The translations under genes and the position numbers were made by a program. This document shows, piece by piece, positions 16,928 to 25,574 of a DNA stretch of 39,700 nucleotides. Within the stretch, counting starts at the first letter, position 1. Each line of letters opens with the position of its first letter. The stretch is taken from contig PWHJ01000142.1 in assembly GCA_003554865.1 (NCBI GenBank), forward strand, positions 1 through 39,700, written 5' to 3'. The stretch comes from Bacteroidota bacterium. GTDB lineage: Bacteria > Bacteroidota > Bacteroidia > Bacteroidales > PUMT01. The notes below the pieces were generated by a model. It was given only the letters and a program-made list of their open reading frames with translations. It was not told the DNA's origin and made no database searches.

Positions 16928-17608
16928 TTACCAGCTGCCATCTGTTTTTGTTGCTCTTATCATTTCCCTTTTTCCAGGTGGGCCGGCAATTTTTTCAACT
17001 TTTAGTCCCGTACCCTCCATGTTTCTGCGTACTTTTCCGCTGGCGCAATAAGTTACCAGTACCCCGTTTTTCTTCATGGCTTTGTGCATTTTATCAAAAA
17101 CTTCGCTTGTCCACATTTCCGGCTGGGCCCGCGGACTAAACGCATCGAAATAGACAAGGTCGTATTGTTCGGTGAAAGAATGGGAAAGCAGATCCACCCT
17201 GTATTTTGAAAATGCAAAATTTTTTGATATAAGCTCTGTCCTGTTCCATTGGCTTTCGTGCAGTCTTTTAAAAACCGGCTCATAGAGGCTTTCATTGTCA
17301 AAATAGTTTAACCGGTTATACTCTTCGGGTTTCAGCGGATAAAGTTCAATGCAATGGTAAACAATGCTGATCTCCCTTTTTTCGGCTTCAATGAGTGTCA
17401 GAGCGGCATTAAGGCCGGTGCCGAAGCCTATTTCCAGAATTTCCGTATGGGGCTTATTTAGGTAAAGCAAGCCTTCTTTAACAAAAACATGCTGTGATTC
17501 CTTTATTGCTCCGTGAAGGGAATGGTATGTTTCGTCAAGATCACTGACATGTAATGTGTGCGACCCGTCTGCGGTTTTTTTGATGATTCTTTTCATCTGG
17601 GCGGTCAT
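16928..17608 (-). CDS. mnmD: tRNA 5-aminomethyl-2-thiouridine methyltransferase MnmD-like
   Basis: This 226-residue SAM-dependent methyltransferase is of the MnmD type, the methylase half of E. coli MnmC, which makes the last methylation of mnm5s2U at the wobble position of some tRNAs. Visible features are the start-proximal SHTLHVSDLDETYHSLHGA, the SAM-binding EILEIGFGTGLNAALT and the catalytic YFDAFSPRAQPEMW. TYCASGKVRRNME and the GPPGKREM end match the family. The FAD-oxidase half of MnmC is absent, as usual in Bacteroidetes. The ATG overlaps the TAA of the upstream S41 peptidase gene by one base (TAATG), so the two are probably translationally coupled, though their functions are unrelated. 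Confidence 0.9.
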   Translation of the reverse strand: MTAQMKRIIKKTADGSHTLHVSDLDETYHSLHGAIKESQHVFVKEGLLYLNKPHTEILEIGFGTGLNAALTLIEAEKREISIVYHCIELYPLKPEEYNRLNYFDNESLYEPVFKRLHESQWNRTELISKNFAFSKYRVDLLSHSFTEQYDLVYFDAFSPRAQPEMWTSEVFDKMHKAMKKNGVLVTYCASGKVRRNMEGTGLKVEKIAGPPGKREMIRATKTDGSW

Positions 17609-18609
17609 TACTGTTGTATCAGTTCAAGTGCCGTTTCCAGTATAGTGTCAAGTCCCCTGCTGATATCACGTTGTCTCATGTCTACCTGAATGTCAGGCGG
17701 GATTCCGTGTTCAACATTGAACTTGTCAGGTGCCAGGGTTATGGTGGCTGAAAATCTGTAAGTCCAGCCGTTAGGCAATTCCTTGTATATGGGGGTTCCG
17801 CCTCCGCCGCCCGTTGTGTCGCCAACAACAGTTACATGGGGAAGGGCAGACATTTTAAGTGCAAAATCATTCGTGGCACTGTATGAACGGCGGTTTGTCA
17901 ATACTACAACAGGTTTGAGGAATTGCTCACTGCCTTTAGGGGACAGGTGTACCGGTTGGGGGTCGGTGAATTCATCGTGTCCGGGGCCTTTTTTAAAAAG
18001 GTTGTAGGCAACAAGTCTTTCTTTGTCGGCAAAACGGCTGGCAAGTATCTCCACGTTTGTGCTGAATCCGCCACCGTTGCTTCTTACGTCAAATACGATA
18101 CCTTTCAGGTCTGAAAAATCCTCAATAATATTGTCGATAATCTCTGGCTCTACTCTTTTGGTGAATGAGCCGAAGTAGATATAGCCTATCGAATCGATCA
18201 CCTGAGTTACGAACGGCCCTTTTTCTTCATATGTGTTTTTAAGGTATGAACTCCTCAGGATACTGTAGTTGAAATTGGCCGGGTAGTCTTTGTACCACTC
18301 CCAGCTCCTGGATATGTCAAAGCCTGCATCAAGGTTAACATGTCCGTCTCTTAAGTGATGAAGCATTTCGCTTAAGACGCTGAAAAGCTGCCTTTCTGTC
18401 ATCTGGTTGTGCACCCTTGGCCTGTACTCACTATAAATTGAGTCCCAGTTAATATTCTTATATTCGAAAAAAGAGTATTTTTTGTCAATCGTTTCCCAGA
18501 GTATTTGAAAATTTTCCACCGGCTCATTTGCCGGGTCCTTTTCTATAAAAGCCTTTTCGCAAGCTGTAAGGCTCAGGGTAATTATAATTATTAAAACGCG
18601 GGTTATCAT
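17608..18609 (-). CDS. S41 family peptidase (tail-specific protease-like), lipoprotein
   Basis: This 333-residue protein starts with a lipoprotein signal (LSLTAC, C17). A tricorn-like helical region (about 28-95, FQILWETIDKKYSFFEY... HHLRDGHVNL) is followed by the S41 catalytic domain. The core IGYIYFGSF, GIVFDVRSNGGG and TNRRSYSATNDFAL are clear, with probable nucleophile S244 in SYSAT. VVGDTTGGGGGTP and HGIPPDIQV complete the fold. No PDZ domain is visible between the parts, so it resembles the small Bacteroidetes S41 peptidases rather than CtpA. It should act in the periplasm or outer membrane on unknown substrates. It is 35 bases downstream of a small barrel gene and overlaps mnmD. Confidence 0.9.
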   Translation of the reverse strand: MITRVLIIIITLSLTACEKAFIEKDPANEPVENFQILWETIDKKYSFFEYKNINWDSIYSEYRPRVHNQMTERQLFSVLSEMLHHLRDGHVNLDAGFDISRSWEWYKDYPANFNYSILRSSYLKNTYEEKGPFVTQVIDSIGYIYFGSFTKRVEPEIIDNIIEDFSDLKGIVFDVRSNGGGFSTNVEILASRFADKERLVAYNLFKKGPGHDEFTDPQPVHLSPKGSEQFLKPVVVLTNRRSYSATNDFALKMSALPHVTVVGDTTGGGGGTPIYKELPNGWTYRFSATITLAPDKFNVEHGIPPDIQVDMRQRDISRGLDTILETALELIQQ

Positions 18610-18644
18610 TTGAATTCAATCGTTTAGTAAGATTTGCAGGCAAT

Positions 18645-19472
18645 TCAGAAATTTACGAATGCATTTAACAATAATGCATTCGTGCCGCTTTTTACCGTAT
18701 TACCGCTGTTGTATTCATAATAATTCCATTTGTATTCGAGTCTGAGGCCGTGAATAGAACTAAGCCTGTATTCAAGGCATATACTGTTTGTTAATCCGCG
18801 AAAACTGTCAACTGTTGCAACTTCAACACTTTCTAAAAAAGCTTTAGTCCCGTTACCTGGATTTGTCAGGTATCCAATTGGTTTGCTCATGGCATATGAG
18901 GGGCGGATATTGAAAGAGACCACAGGTACTGACATCCTGTAAAAAAGGGTGAGGTCTTTTTCATTCCAGGTAAAGTCATACGCCCCCATTCCCGTCAGGT
19001 TAACTGTACTGTAAAGACTGTTTCTTACCGCGCTGTTGTGGAAAAGCATATGCCTGTGATAAACATAGCTGTTGTTGAGTGATCCTCCGGCAAACAATTC
19101 CAGGTGGCCGTTAAAAATATTTGCGGCCTCTCTCATGTAGGTATAATTAACTTTTCCTATGATAGTTTTAACAGAAGACTCGGTTAGTTCGGGGTATGTT
19201 GACGGATGCAGATAGGCTTTGGAAAAGGATATTTCGGTTTGGCTCAGGTGCGAGGAAGCGTGATTGTTTATCCCTGCTCTGACAGTATTGTGCCTCCCGC
19301 TGTAAAGCAGAGAAGAAATTCCCTCATCCCTTATTGAATGGTAGGTGAACCCTCCTCCCAGGTTAATATGGCGGAATGTTTCGTTTGATTCGCCGGCGGA
19401 CAGGTACAGGGGGCCCGATAAAAAAATTATTAAAGGCAGAAGCCTTTTTATATGTAATATCAGTCTGGTCAA
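18645..19472 (-). CDS. putative outer-membrane beta-barrel protein
   Basis: I do not recognise this 275-residue family. It begins with a probable signal peptide (hydrophobic residues about 8-25, cleavage near LSAG). The remainder is made of alternating amphipathic strands rich in Tyr, Asn and Ser, ending in AFVNF; a terminal Phe is typical of outer-membrane barrels. The size would suit 10-12 strands. The only plausible start giving a signal peptide is TTG at 19472; no in-frame ATG follows until deep in the protein. It lies 137 bases behind the barrel gene of the export cassette and 35 bases before the S41 lipoprotein, so it could belong to either group. Confidence 0.7.
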   Translation of the reverse strand: MTRLILHIKRLLPLIIFLSGPLYLSAGESNETFRHINLGGGFTYHSIRDEGISSLLYSGRHNTVRAGINNHASSHLSQTEISFSKAYLHPSTYPELTESSVKTIIGKVNYTYMREAANIFNGHLELFAGGSLNNSYVYHRHMLFHNSAVRNSLYSTVNLTGMGAYDFTWNEKDLTLFYRMSVPVVSFNIRPSYAMSKPIGYLTNPGNGTKAFLESVEVATVDSFRGLTNSICLEYRLSSIHGLRLEYKWNYYEYNSGNTVKSGTNALLLNAFVNF

Positions 19473-19609
19473 TTCTTGTTTAGCCTCTTTATTTTTGACT
19501 ACAATAATAACGATTTAATATAAATAATTGTTCTGTGCGAAAACAATAGTTGAGGCTAACTCATAAGAGTTGCGGGAGTACAATATTTTAGGGAGCTGAA
19601 AGAGAAATT

Positions 19610-20776
19610 TCAGAATGAGTACTGAACTGATAAGAACAGAGAATGACCTGCCTGTTCAAAAATTGTTCTTTCACCCCCGGCAAATATTTGCCCCACCAGC
19701 TCCATATCGAAGTTTCTTGCAAGCGAATAATCAAGGTTCGGCATTACAAAGGCGGCATCAATGTCTGGCAGTGCCATAAAGGATAATCCTCCCTTGAGCA
19801 CGGGGGAGAACGAGTGTTCTGCGCTTACCGTAACTGCAAACTCTGAGAACATAATGTTGTCGGCTCTTAATGGTTGTGTTATCATGAATGCTGTTTCCGG
19901 GTCGCGTGCGTATCCCCCATTATAGAGAAACTCAACAATTCCGAAAGTTCCTCCGGGGAACATGTAATCCATTCCGGCTGCGGCCACAAAATTACCTCTT
20001 TCAACTCCTTCAGTTTTTTCCAGATCATAGAACCAGCTTATTTCCCCTTTTAACCCGGCTTCTTTCAGGTTGCCTGCCCATCCGGCTCCAAGGGCAAGTC
20101 TGTTGCGGTAGTATCCGGCAATTGCCTGCAGGTCATATCCCATGTAATTGTAGTTCATTCTGGTTGCCGCCACAGTTTCTTTTCCATTATCTGACGGACT
20201 CACTGCCAGTTCAAGACTCGACATTCCGTCAATATAGTGCTGGATTCTGATGGCATCCGTGCCGGGGCGTTCAGGATAATCGAAATCAAAAAAAGAATAC
20301 ACATTGAACAAATCGTTGGGATTCGACACAAGGTTAATGCCCCAGTTGACTCTTTGTCTTCCCGTTCTTATCCTCCAGTTGTCGGTTCGCCAGCTCAAAT
20401 AAAACCGGTCTATCATCGTATGGCCGAACAGGGAGTTGTCCGAAAGCCACACCCATGACATATCTATGAGTCCGTCATCCTGACCCAGCAAATCTTCATA
20501 CCGGGGAAAATCTCCAAGCATTTCATTGTATATCAACCTGTTTCTGCTTTCAACCCTCAGGTCTGCATTGGTGGTAATATCCCATCTGAAATTCAATCGG
20601 TTATGGACAAGATTTCCAAGTGAAGGGTTTTCAAAATTGTTGTCAAGCTGAAGGGAGGGCATCTCTTTTATATAGCCGCCCAGGCTAAGGGGAAGTCTGT
20701 CCCCTGCCGAGAGATCTGCGGTGACGATCATATTAAGCAGGAAAACAGCTGAGAGTATTGGTAATATTATCCTCAT
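19610..20776 (-). CDS. outer-membrane beta-barrel of the export cassette (DUF1302-like)
   Basis: This is a protein of 388 residues when started at the ATG at 20776. An earlier ATG at 20809 lies inside the upstream ATPase gene and would place eleven charged residues before the signal peptide. The 20776 start gives a clean signal sequence (MRIILPILSAVFLLN) seven bases after the ATPase stop. The mature part contains repeated amphipathic strands and short turns, with segments such as FYLSWRTDNWRIRTGRQRVN and a final VQYSF, typical of a porin-like barrel that may resemble DUF1302/alginate-export families. It is last in the order LolA-like, permease, permease, ATPase, barrel. It is likely the outer-membrane exit or recipient of the ABC system. 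Confidence 0.8.
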   Translation of the reverse strand: MRIILPILSAVFLLNMIVTADLSAGDRLPLSLGGYIKEMPSLQLDNNFENPSLGNLVHNRLNFRWDITTNADLRVESRNRLIYNEMLGDFPRYEDLLGQDDGLIDMSWVWLSDNSLFGHTMIDRFYLSWRTDNWRIRTGRQRVNWGINLVSNPNDLFNVYSFFDFDYPERPGTDAIRIQHYIDGMSSLELAVSPSDNGKETVAATRMNYNYMGYDLQAIAGYYRNRLALGAGWAGNLKEAGLKGEISWFYDLEKTEGVERGNFVAAAGMDYMFPGGTFGIVEFLYNGGYARDPETAFMITQPLRADNIMFSEFAVTVSAEHSFSPVLKGGLSFMALPDIDAAFVMPNLDYSLARNFDMELVGQIFAGGERTIFEQAGHSLFLSVQYSF

Positions 20777-20783
20777 ATTATTT

Positions 20784-21482
20784 TTAGTTTTCCCTGTTAA
20801 ATGTTTCATCCTTGTCTACTGCCCCGTCAACCAGCGTGATAACCCTTCTTGCCCTTTCAATCACCCTTTGGTCGTGTGTTGAGAATATCAGGGTTATATT
20901 CTCCTCCTTGTTCAGTTTTGCCATAATGTCCAGAAGATTGAAAGCAGATTCGGTGTCAAGGTTAGCTGTGGGCTCATCTGCAAGGACAAAATCAGGCTTT
21001 GATGCCAGAGCTCGTGCTACTGCAACGCGTTGCTGTTGTCCACCGGAAAGCTTGGCCGGTCTCACATTCAGCTTATCGCTCAGTCCCACCTGCTCAAGCA
21101 TTTGCTTTGCTCTTTCTTCCATTTCTGCTTTGGGACGGTTTTGCAGGAGCATTATGAACGAAACGTTTTCAATTGCTGTAAGTACGGGTATCAGGTTATA
21201 GGCCTGAAACACAAAACCTATATGCCTGAGCCTGAAGTCAAAAAGCTTGCTTTCCTTCATTGTTGCTATATCCACCCCGTCAATTATAACATGGCCTTCC
21301 GTGGGCTTGTCAAGTCCGCCGACAACATTCAGAAAAGTGGTTTTACCGCTTCCCGATGGACCAACAATTGCGGTGAATTCGCCTTGTCTGAATTCCAGAC
21401 TGACACTTCTCAGGGCATGAACAGGCACTGCAGTATCTGTGTAGACTTTTGAAAGATTGTTTGTTTTTATTACAGTTTCCAT
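20784..21482 (-). CDS. ABC transporter ATP-binding protein (LolD/MacB-like)
   Basis: This 232-residue nucleotide-binding subunit has Walker A GPSGSGKTT (about 40-48), the Q-loop, the signature LSGGQQQRVAVARAL, Walker B FVLADEPTANLD and the H-loop STHDQRV. The close match to LolD/MacB/FtsE-like ATPases and the two neighbouring FtsX-type permeases indicate a mechanotransmission ABC system that acts on envelope substrates. It does not look like a classic importer. It lies 53 bases downstream of the second permease. No periplasmic MacA-like adaptor is present; a LolA-like protein takes that place. Confidence 0.93.
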   Translation of the reverse strand: METVIKTNNLSKVYTDTAVPVHALRSVSLEFRQGEFTAIVGPSGSGKTTFLNVVGGLDKPTEGHVIIDGVDIATMKESKLFDFRLRHIGFVFQAYNLIPVLTAIENVSFIMLLQNRPKAEMEERAKQMLEQVGLSDKLNVRPAKLSGGQQQRVAVARALASKPDFVLADEPTANLDTESAFNLLDIMAKLNKEENITLIFSTHDQRVIERARRVITLVDGAVDKDETFNREN

Positions 21483-21535
21483 TGTATAGTCAGTTTATGA
21501 GTATGTTTTATACTATTTTGTTTAGATTCAGGTAT

Positions 21536-22756
21536 TTATTCCTGTCTTACTGCCTCGGCAGGCTGCAGGCGGATTGCTTTCCAGGCCGGATAGATTGAGG
21601 CAAGAATTGCAAAAATTATTACCACCATACCTGACTGGAAATAAAATGCTGTATCGATCTGCGGATAAATTACAGAGGCATAGCCGAAATCCTCAAGTCC
21701 TTCGCCACCTGGAACATGGACACCGTATATATTCAATATCCTCACCATTGCAAAGGAAAATATCAGTCCAACTGCCCCGCCTATTAAAGAGACCATAGCC
21801 GACTCCATCACTATCATTGAAAAAACCCTTGCTTTTTTCATCCCGACAGCCATAAGTATGCCAAGCTCCCTTACCCTTTCAAGAATTGACATCAGTATAG
21901 TGTTGAGCAAACCGAAGGAAACACCCATAATTATAATGGCAACAAGCAGAATAAGAACCTGGTCGAGAACCTCCAGTGCATAAAAAAGCGTGGGATCCAA
22001 ATCTGCCCAGTGGCGCACTTTCATGTCGGGATAGGCTTTTTCAAGCTCCCCGGCCACATCCCGGTATTTATCATGATCATCAAGCAAAACGGCAATTTCA
22101 GTTACCGCTTCCGCATCGCCTATAAGATAGTTAATTTCTGAAGCTCTTACAAAAGCCATTCTTTCCTCAAATCCTCTGGATGTCACAGAATAGAGCCCCT
22201 CAACCCTGAAAGATGAGCTTACAATTTCGCCTTCTATATCCTGGAAGGTAAGCACCAGTCTTGAACCTACCTCTGCGTTGAGCTTTTCGGCCAGCCTTTC
22301 TCCTATCAGGATTGAGGGGAGCCTGCTTTCTTCGGTAAAATATGAGCCTTCTTCTATAAGCTCATCGAGCCCGGGGGTTTTAGCTTCTGCTTCAGGTTCC
22401 ACACCTTTGATTCTTATTCCCTCATTCATATTTGCAGATGCGGCCATTCCGTCTAAGACCGTTCGCGGAGCCGCTCTTATTACATCATCTCTTGCGTTTA
22501 TTTCATTTGAGATATTTTTTCCCCGGGGGATACGGTAATATGCTTCCGGATTTGCAATAAATTCGGGATGGTGTATTTGTATATGTGATATTTGATTTTC
22601 AACCGTATCTTCAAATTGTTGCTGCTCTGAGGCCATGCGGACAGATGCGGAGAAGATAGCCCCCATCAGCCCCAGCACCAATGCAATGATAATAACCAAC
22701 GTGCGTGTGCGGTTCCTCCAGATATTTCTCCACGATATTTTGATTAGAGTTTTCAT
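21536..22756 (-). CDS. ABC transporter permease, FtsX/MacB-like (second)
   Basis: This 406-residue inner-membrane permease has TM1 near residues 18-40 after the typical ISWRNIWRNRTRTL start. A large periplasmic MacB-like domain spans about 45-265. Three C-terminal TM segments follow (about 275-300, 320-345, 370-395; ILVAIIIMGVSFGLLNTILM, GILMAVGMKKARVF). It is paralogous to the neighbouring permease, and together they could form a heterodimer comparable to LolC/LolE. It starts 12 bases after the first permease. The substrate is unknown; lipid or lipoprotein is the natural guess from context. Confidence 0.9.
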   Translation of the reverse strand: MKTLIKISWRNIWRNRTRTLVIIIALVLGLMGAIFSASVRMASEQQQFEDTVENQISHIQIHHPEFIANPEAYYRIPRGKNISNEINARDDVIRAAPRTVLDGMAASANMNEGIRIKGVEPEAEAKTPGLDELIEEGSYFTEESRLPSILIGERLAEKLNAEVGSRLVLTFQDIEGEIVSSSFRVEGLYSVTSRGFEERMAFVRASEINYLIGDAEAVTEIAVLLDDHDKYRDVAGELEKAYPDMKVRHWADLDPTLFYALEVLDQVLILLVAIIIMGVSFGLLNTILMSILERVRELGILMAVGMKKARVFSMIVMESAMVSLIGGAVGLIFSFAMVRILNIYGVHVPGGEGLEDFGYASVIYPQIDTAFYFQSGMVVIIFAILASIYPAWKAIRLQPAEAVRQE

Positions 22757-22768
22757 ATTATTTATTTT

Positions 22769-23998
22769 TCAATTACTTGCAGAGTCTGTCATTTCAAGTC
22801 TGAACACTTTTTGCACAGGGTAAAGACCAACTATTATCGCTATAAGGAATATAGTAACTGCCTGGTAAATAAATATACCCGGTTCAGCAGAAAAAGAGAA
22901 TACCGGTTCCAGTCCGAAATCGATAATCGCCTCCTTCAAATCATCATCGGTTATAGGTATGGGGTTTTTGTGCAACCGGTAGATAACGGGAAAGCCGACA
23001 ACAACCCCCGTAATAACCCCGATAAAGCTTATAAATATAGTCTCAAGCATACAAATAATGGCAAGTTGAGTCCGTTTAAGACCGATTGAGAGCAAAATCC
23101 CGAATTCCCTGAGTCGTTCGTGCATCATTGTGATTACCGTGCCAAGGATTCCGAACCCTGCAACTATATACAAGACCCATACAAACACCTTAACCTGGGC
23201 ATCTCTTGCTTCAAAAGCCGCCACCTTGTCAGGCATCAGCTGCTCCCATGTTTTTACGGTGTACCAGTCATCATCAAGATCATTTTGCATTTGCTGAGCA
23301 AGCCGGTCAGCTTCCCTTTCATCCTCCATCATCATTATCAGTCTGTTAAGCCTGTCAGGTGCTGCAAAAAAGTATTGTGCCTCTTTCAGGGGAAGGTAAA
23401 CCATGGTGTTGTTCTGTTCCGGCAGGGGGAATTCAAGTATTCCTCCCACCTTATATTTACCGGCTGCGGTCATACCCTGAAAACCTTGTCCTATAAGTAC
23501 AAGTGTATCTCCGGTTGAAAGTTCAAGCTGGGTTGCAACACCTTCTGCTATTACCGCATAGTTGTCATCAGCGGAGAACATTTCACCTTTTATCAATCTT
23601 GAGGAGAGATCGTTCATCCGGTTTTCCTTTTCCGGCAATATCCCTGTCAGGAATACACCACGGGTTCCGATATCTTTTGCACCCAGGCAAAAACCCTCAA
23701 TTCTCGGAACTGTATACTTTATGTCATCCCCGTACTTTGCAACAGTTTGCTTAACTTCCTCTTCGTACTCCAAAGCATGGTCGATGGAAGATTCGTCGTG
23801 GTAGAGAACATCCTGAATTTGCAGGTGTCCGGTTGTATTGCTTATTATCGATTCGACCATCTCATCCTTCCAACCCTCAATGATTGACATAAGGGCTATT
23901 GCCAGTATGGTGGCAAACATTACAGAACTTGCCGTAATCAGGGTCCTTCGTTTTTTTCGCCAGAGATTTCTCCAGGCAATAGTCAGTAGTGTTTTCAT
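22769..23998 (-). CDS. ABC transporter permease, FtsX/MacB-like (first)
   Basis: This 409-residue protein has the same topology as its neighbour: an N-terminal TM after LTIAWRNLWRKKRRTLI, a large periplasmic domain, and a C-terminal FtsX domain of three TM segments (FVWVLYIVAGFGILGTVITM, then LREFGILLSIGLKRTQL). The gene starts two bases before the end of the LolA-like gene, leaving only two bases between them, so strict co-expression is likely. It differs enough from the second permease that the two are not a recent duplication. Assignment to a Lol-type lipid/lipoprotein system rests on gene order and fold. Confidence 0.9.
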   Translation of the reverse strand: MKTLLTIAWRNLWRKKRRTLITASSVMFATILAIALMSIIEGWKDEMVESIISNTTGHLQIQDVLYHDESSIDHALEYEEEVKQTVAKYGDDIKYTVPRIEGFCLGAKDIGTRGVFLTGILPEKENRMNDLSSRLIKGEMFSADDNYAVIAEGVATQLELSTGDTLVLIGQGFQGMTAAGKYKVGGILEFPLPEQNNTMVYLPLKEAQYFFAAPDRLNRLIMMMEDEREADRLAQQMQNDLDDDWYTVKTWEQLMPDKVAAFEARDAQVKVFVWVLYIVAGFGILGTVITMMHERLREFGILLSIGLKRTQLAIICMLETIFISFIGVITGVVVGFPVIYRLHKNPIPITDDDLKEAIIDFGLEPVFSFSAEPGIFIYQAVTIFLIAIIVGLYPVQKVFRLEMTDSASN

Positions 23999-24000
23999 AT

Positions 24001-24747
24001 TTATCTGATCTCAGTCAGGTTTTCGATCGAAAAAAAGCGCTCGGAGATATCTATCCCGAATTCCGCGTTTTCAATAGTTATAACAGTTTTCCTGTCTTCT
24101 TCATCGGCAGGTACCATTTCCATCACTGCGGGAATTGTTTGTCCGTTAAACTCACGGAAATCGCTGAAATGGACAGAATTGACAAGATCGTCGTGTTCAT
24201 CATAATTTTCCGTTTTTACCGGCAGATAGTATTCCTTTGCTACCCAATATATTATTTTTTCGTATACCACCGGGTTTTCCGGATCGGGTATCATTTCCAC
24301 AACATAGCACTCATAGCCGTTGACGGTTTCAGTGCCGGTAAGTTCGTGGGTATAGTCGTCAATCAATGATGCTGCCCCCACCAGGTCGTCGTTGGTGAAA
24401 TCCGATCCCATCCATGACTGAGACATCATTGACGGTGGCATTCTCACAGTGCGGTCAATGTTTGGCTGGTAGTTCCAGATATCATTTTCCCTTTTGAGAA
24501 AGGCGGTTCCTTCCTCACGTGCAGGAGCCGTTACATAGATGAGGGAATAATCATCGCCAAGTGTCCACGCTTTCATTGATATATCCCTTGTGTAGCGCGG
24601 TCTTACCGTTTCCATTGTCATTTCCTGGTAGGATGCATCACCTCTCATGTTTTTCTCCATTGTTCCTATTATATCCTGTGCATCCTGAGGTACTGCATTC
24701 AGGGATAAAAGGAACATAAACAAACCTGTAATGGTGAATTTTTTCAT
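24001..24747 (-). CDS. outer membrane lipoprotein-sorting protein (LolA-like)
   Basis: This 248-residue periplasmic protein has a signal peptide (MKKFTITGLFMFLLS..., cleavage near VPQDA). The body has the LolA/LppX-like half-barrel pattern of the 'outer membrane lipoprotein-sorting protein' group: MEKNMRGDASYQEMTMETVRPRY, FLKRENDIWNYQPNIDRTVRMPPSMM, WMGSDFTNDDLVGAAS, YECYVVEMIPDPENP and VKTENYDEHDDLV. Such proteins carry hydrophobic cargo in a cavity between membranes, so it may shuttle the substrate of the following ABC permeases to the barrel encoded at the cassette's end. It is the first gene of the five-gene cassette and is preceded by the regulator gene and an inverted repeat. Confidence 0.88.
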   Translation of the reverse strand: MKKFTITGLFMFLLSLNAVPQDAQDIIGTMEKNMRGDASYQEMTMETVRPRYTRDISMKAWTLGDDYSLIYVTAPAREEGTAFLKRENDIWNYQPNIDRTVRMPPSMMSQSWMGSDFTNDDLVGAASLIDDYTHELTGTETVNGYECYVVEMIPDPENPVVYEKIIYWVAKEYYLPVKTENYDEHDDLVNSVHFSDFREFNGQTIPAVMEMVPADEEDRKTVITIENAEFGIDISERFFSIENLTEIR

Positions 24748-24818
24748 AGATCTTTAGTAGTTTGATTTGCAATTATTTACCTGTTAATCTTTAAACTCAT
24801 GTTTAGTTATTATTTTAA

Positions 24819-24868
24819 ACCCGCATCAGACTAAGTCAGACAAAATAAGATGAACAAACCATGCGGGT
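24819..24868. repeat. 8-bp inverted repeat with internal direct repeat upstream of the export cassette
   Basis: ACCCGCAT (24819-24826) pairs perfectly with ATGCGGGT (24861-24868) across a 34-base loop. The loop begins with TCAGAC-TAAG-TCAGAC, two direct hexamers enclosing the small palindrome GACTAAGTC. It lies 72-121 bases upstream of the LolA-like start and 70 bases after the regulator stop. It could be a weak terminator of the regulator gene or a regulator site for the cassette. There is no T-run. Confidence 0.4.
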
Positions 24869-24937
24869 CCATAAATATTGCAAGCTTTTCGGTTTTGTAA
24901 AATTTTAGCAGTAAAGCCGCGTAAAAATTTATAAAAA

Positions 24938-25435
24938 CTATCTTTTGCCCTGACTGTTTTGCTTGGTTTTCTCTACTTTTTGACGCCATTCTTCAAGCAG
25001 GTCGTCAAGCCTTTCTGAGATCCATATATAAAAATCAATTCCGTATTTGAGCCATTCTGAAGTATCATCGTTTTTGTCAGGTCTGAGCTCATAGCCATTC
25101 TCCAGTAATTTTCTGAAATGTTCGAAATTTTGTATTCGTTTTTTAAGATAATCAACCCAGTCTACTTCAGGGGAAAGGCAATAATAAGTTTTTCTTTCAC
25201 CGCTGTGGGATATGGCTTTTATAAATCCTATATTTATAAGAATCCTGACATTATTGCTTATTGAGCTTTTTGAGGCTTTGAGGGCGCGGGTAAGCTCTTC
25301 AAATGACACATCCTGCTTGTCGCTTACCATCAGAAACCCGAATATTCGTCCGGCCATCCTGGGCAAGCCCACATTCTCAAAAAATATCCCGCTCTCTTCA
25401 ATGTGCTTTGTTCTGGAGTCCATCTCAGGTGACAT
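24938..25435 (-). CDS. GbsR/MarR-family winged-helix transcriptional regulator
   Basis: This 165-residue protein has a winged helix-turn-helix (about 25-95): LPRMAGRIFGFLMVSD, then LTRALKASKSSISNNVRILINIGFI and the wing GERKTYYCLSP. A long C-terminal helical dimerisation part follows (YLKKRIQNFEHFRKLLENG, WISERLDDLLEEWRQKV). This layout matches GbsR-like repressors that often control transport or efflux genes in Bacteroidetes. It precedes the LolA-like/ABC cassette on the same strand and is probably its local controller. Its own promoter overlaps a perfect palindrome (25480-25515), which suggests autorepression. The effector is unknown. Confidence 0.88.
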   Translation of the reverse strand: MSPEMDSRTKHIEESGIFFENVGLPRMAGRIFGFLMVSDKQDVSFEELTRALKASKSSISNNVRILINIGFIKAISHSGERKTYYCLSPEVDWVDYLKKRIQNFEHFRKLLENGYELRPDKNDDTSEWLKYGIDFYIWISERLDDLLEEWRQKVEKTKQNSQGKR

Positions 25436-25467
25436 ATTTTATAATATTTTTATATAAGTTTTAATTG

Positions 25468-25497
25468 CAAATATAATAAGTTTTTTTGGTTCTGCAA
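25468..25497 (-). promoter_or_regulatory. promoter of the GbsR/MarR-type regulator
   Basis: On the - strand TTG (25497-25495), a 19-base spacer and TATATTTG (25475-25468) give a full Bacteroidetes promoter. The leader to the start at 25435 is about 25 bases. The -33 lies in the loop, and the spacer in one arm, of the palindrome at 25480-25515. Confidence 0.6.
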
Positions 25498-25515
25498 GCA
25501 CAGAACCAAAAAAAC
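25480..25515. promoter_or_regulatory. perfect 15-bp inverted repeat, candidate operator
   Basis: GTTTTTTTGGTTCTG (25480-25494), a six-base centre (CAAGCA), then the exact reverse complement (25501-25515). T-runs lie on the outer 5' side and A-runs on the 3' side on both strands, the wrong polarity for a terminator. It overlaps the -33 and spacer of the regulator promoter and lies between divergent genes, as a dimeric repressor site would. Confidence 0.6.
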
Positions 25516-25574
25516 AAGATAATTTTTTATCTTTTTTATATTTTTACAATAATTGAAACCAAGCTTTTTTGGGT

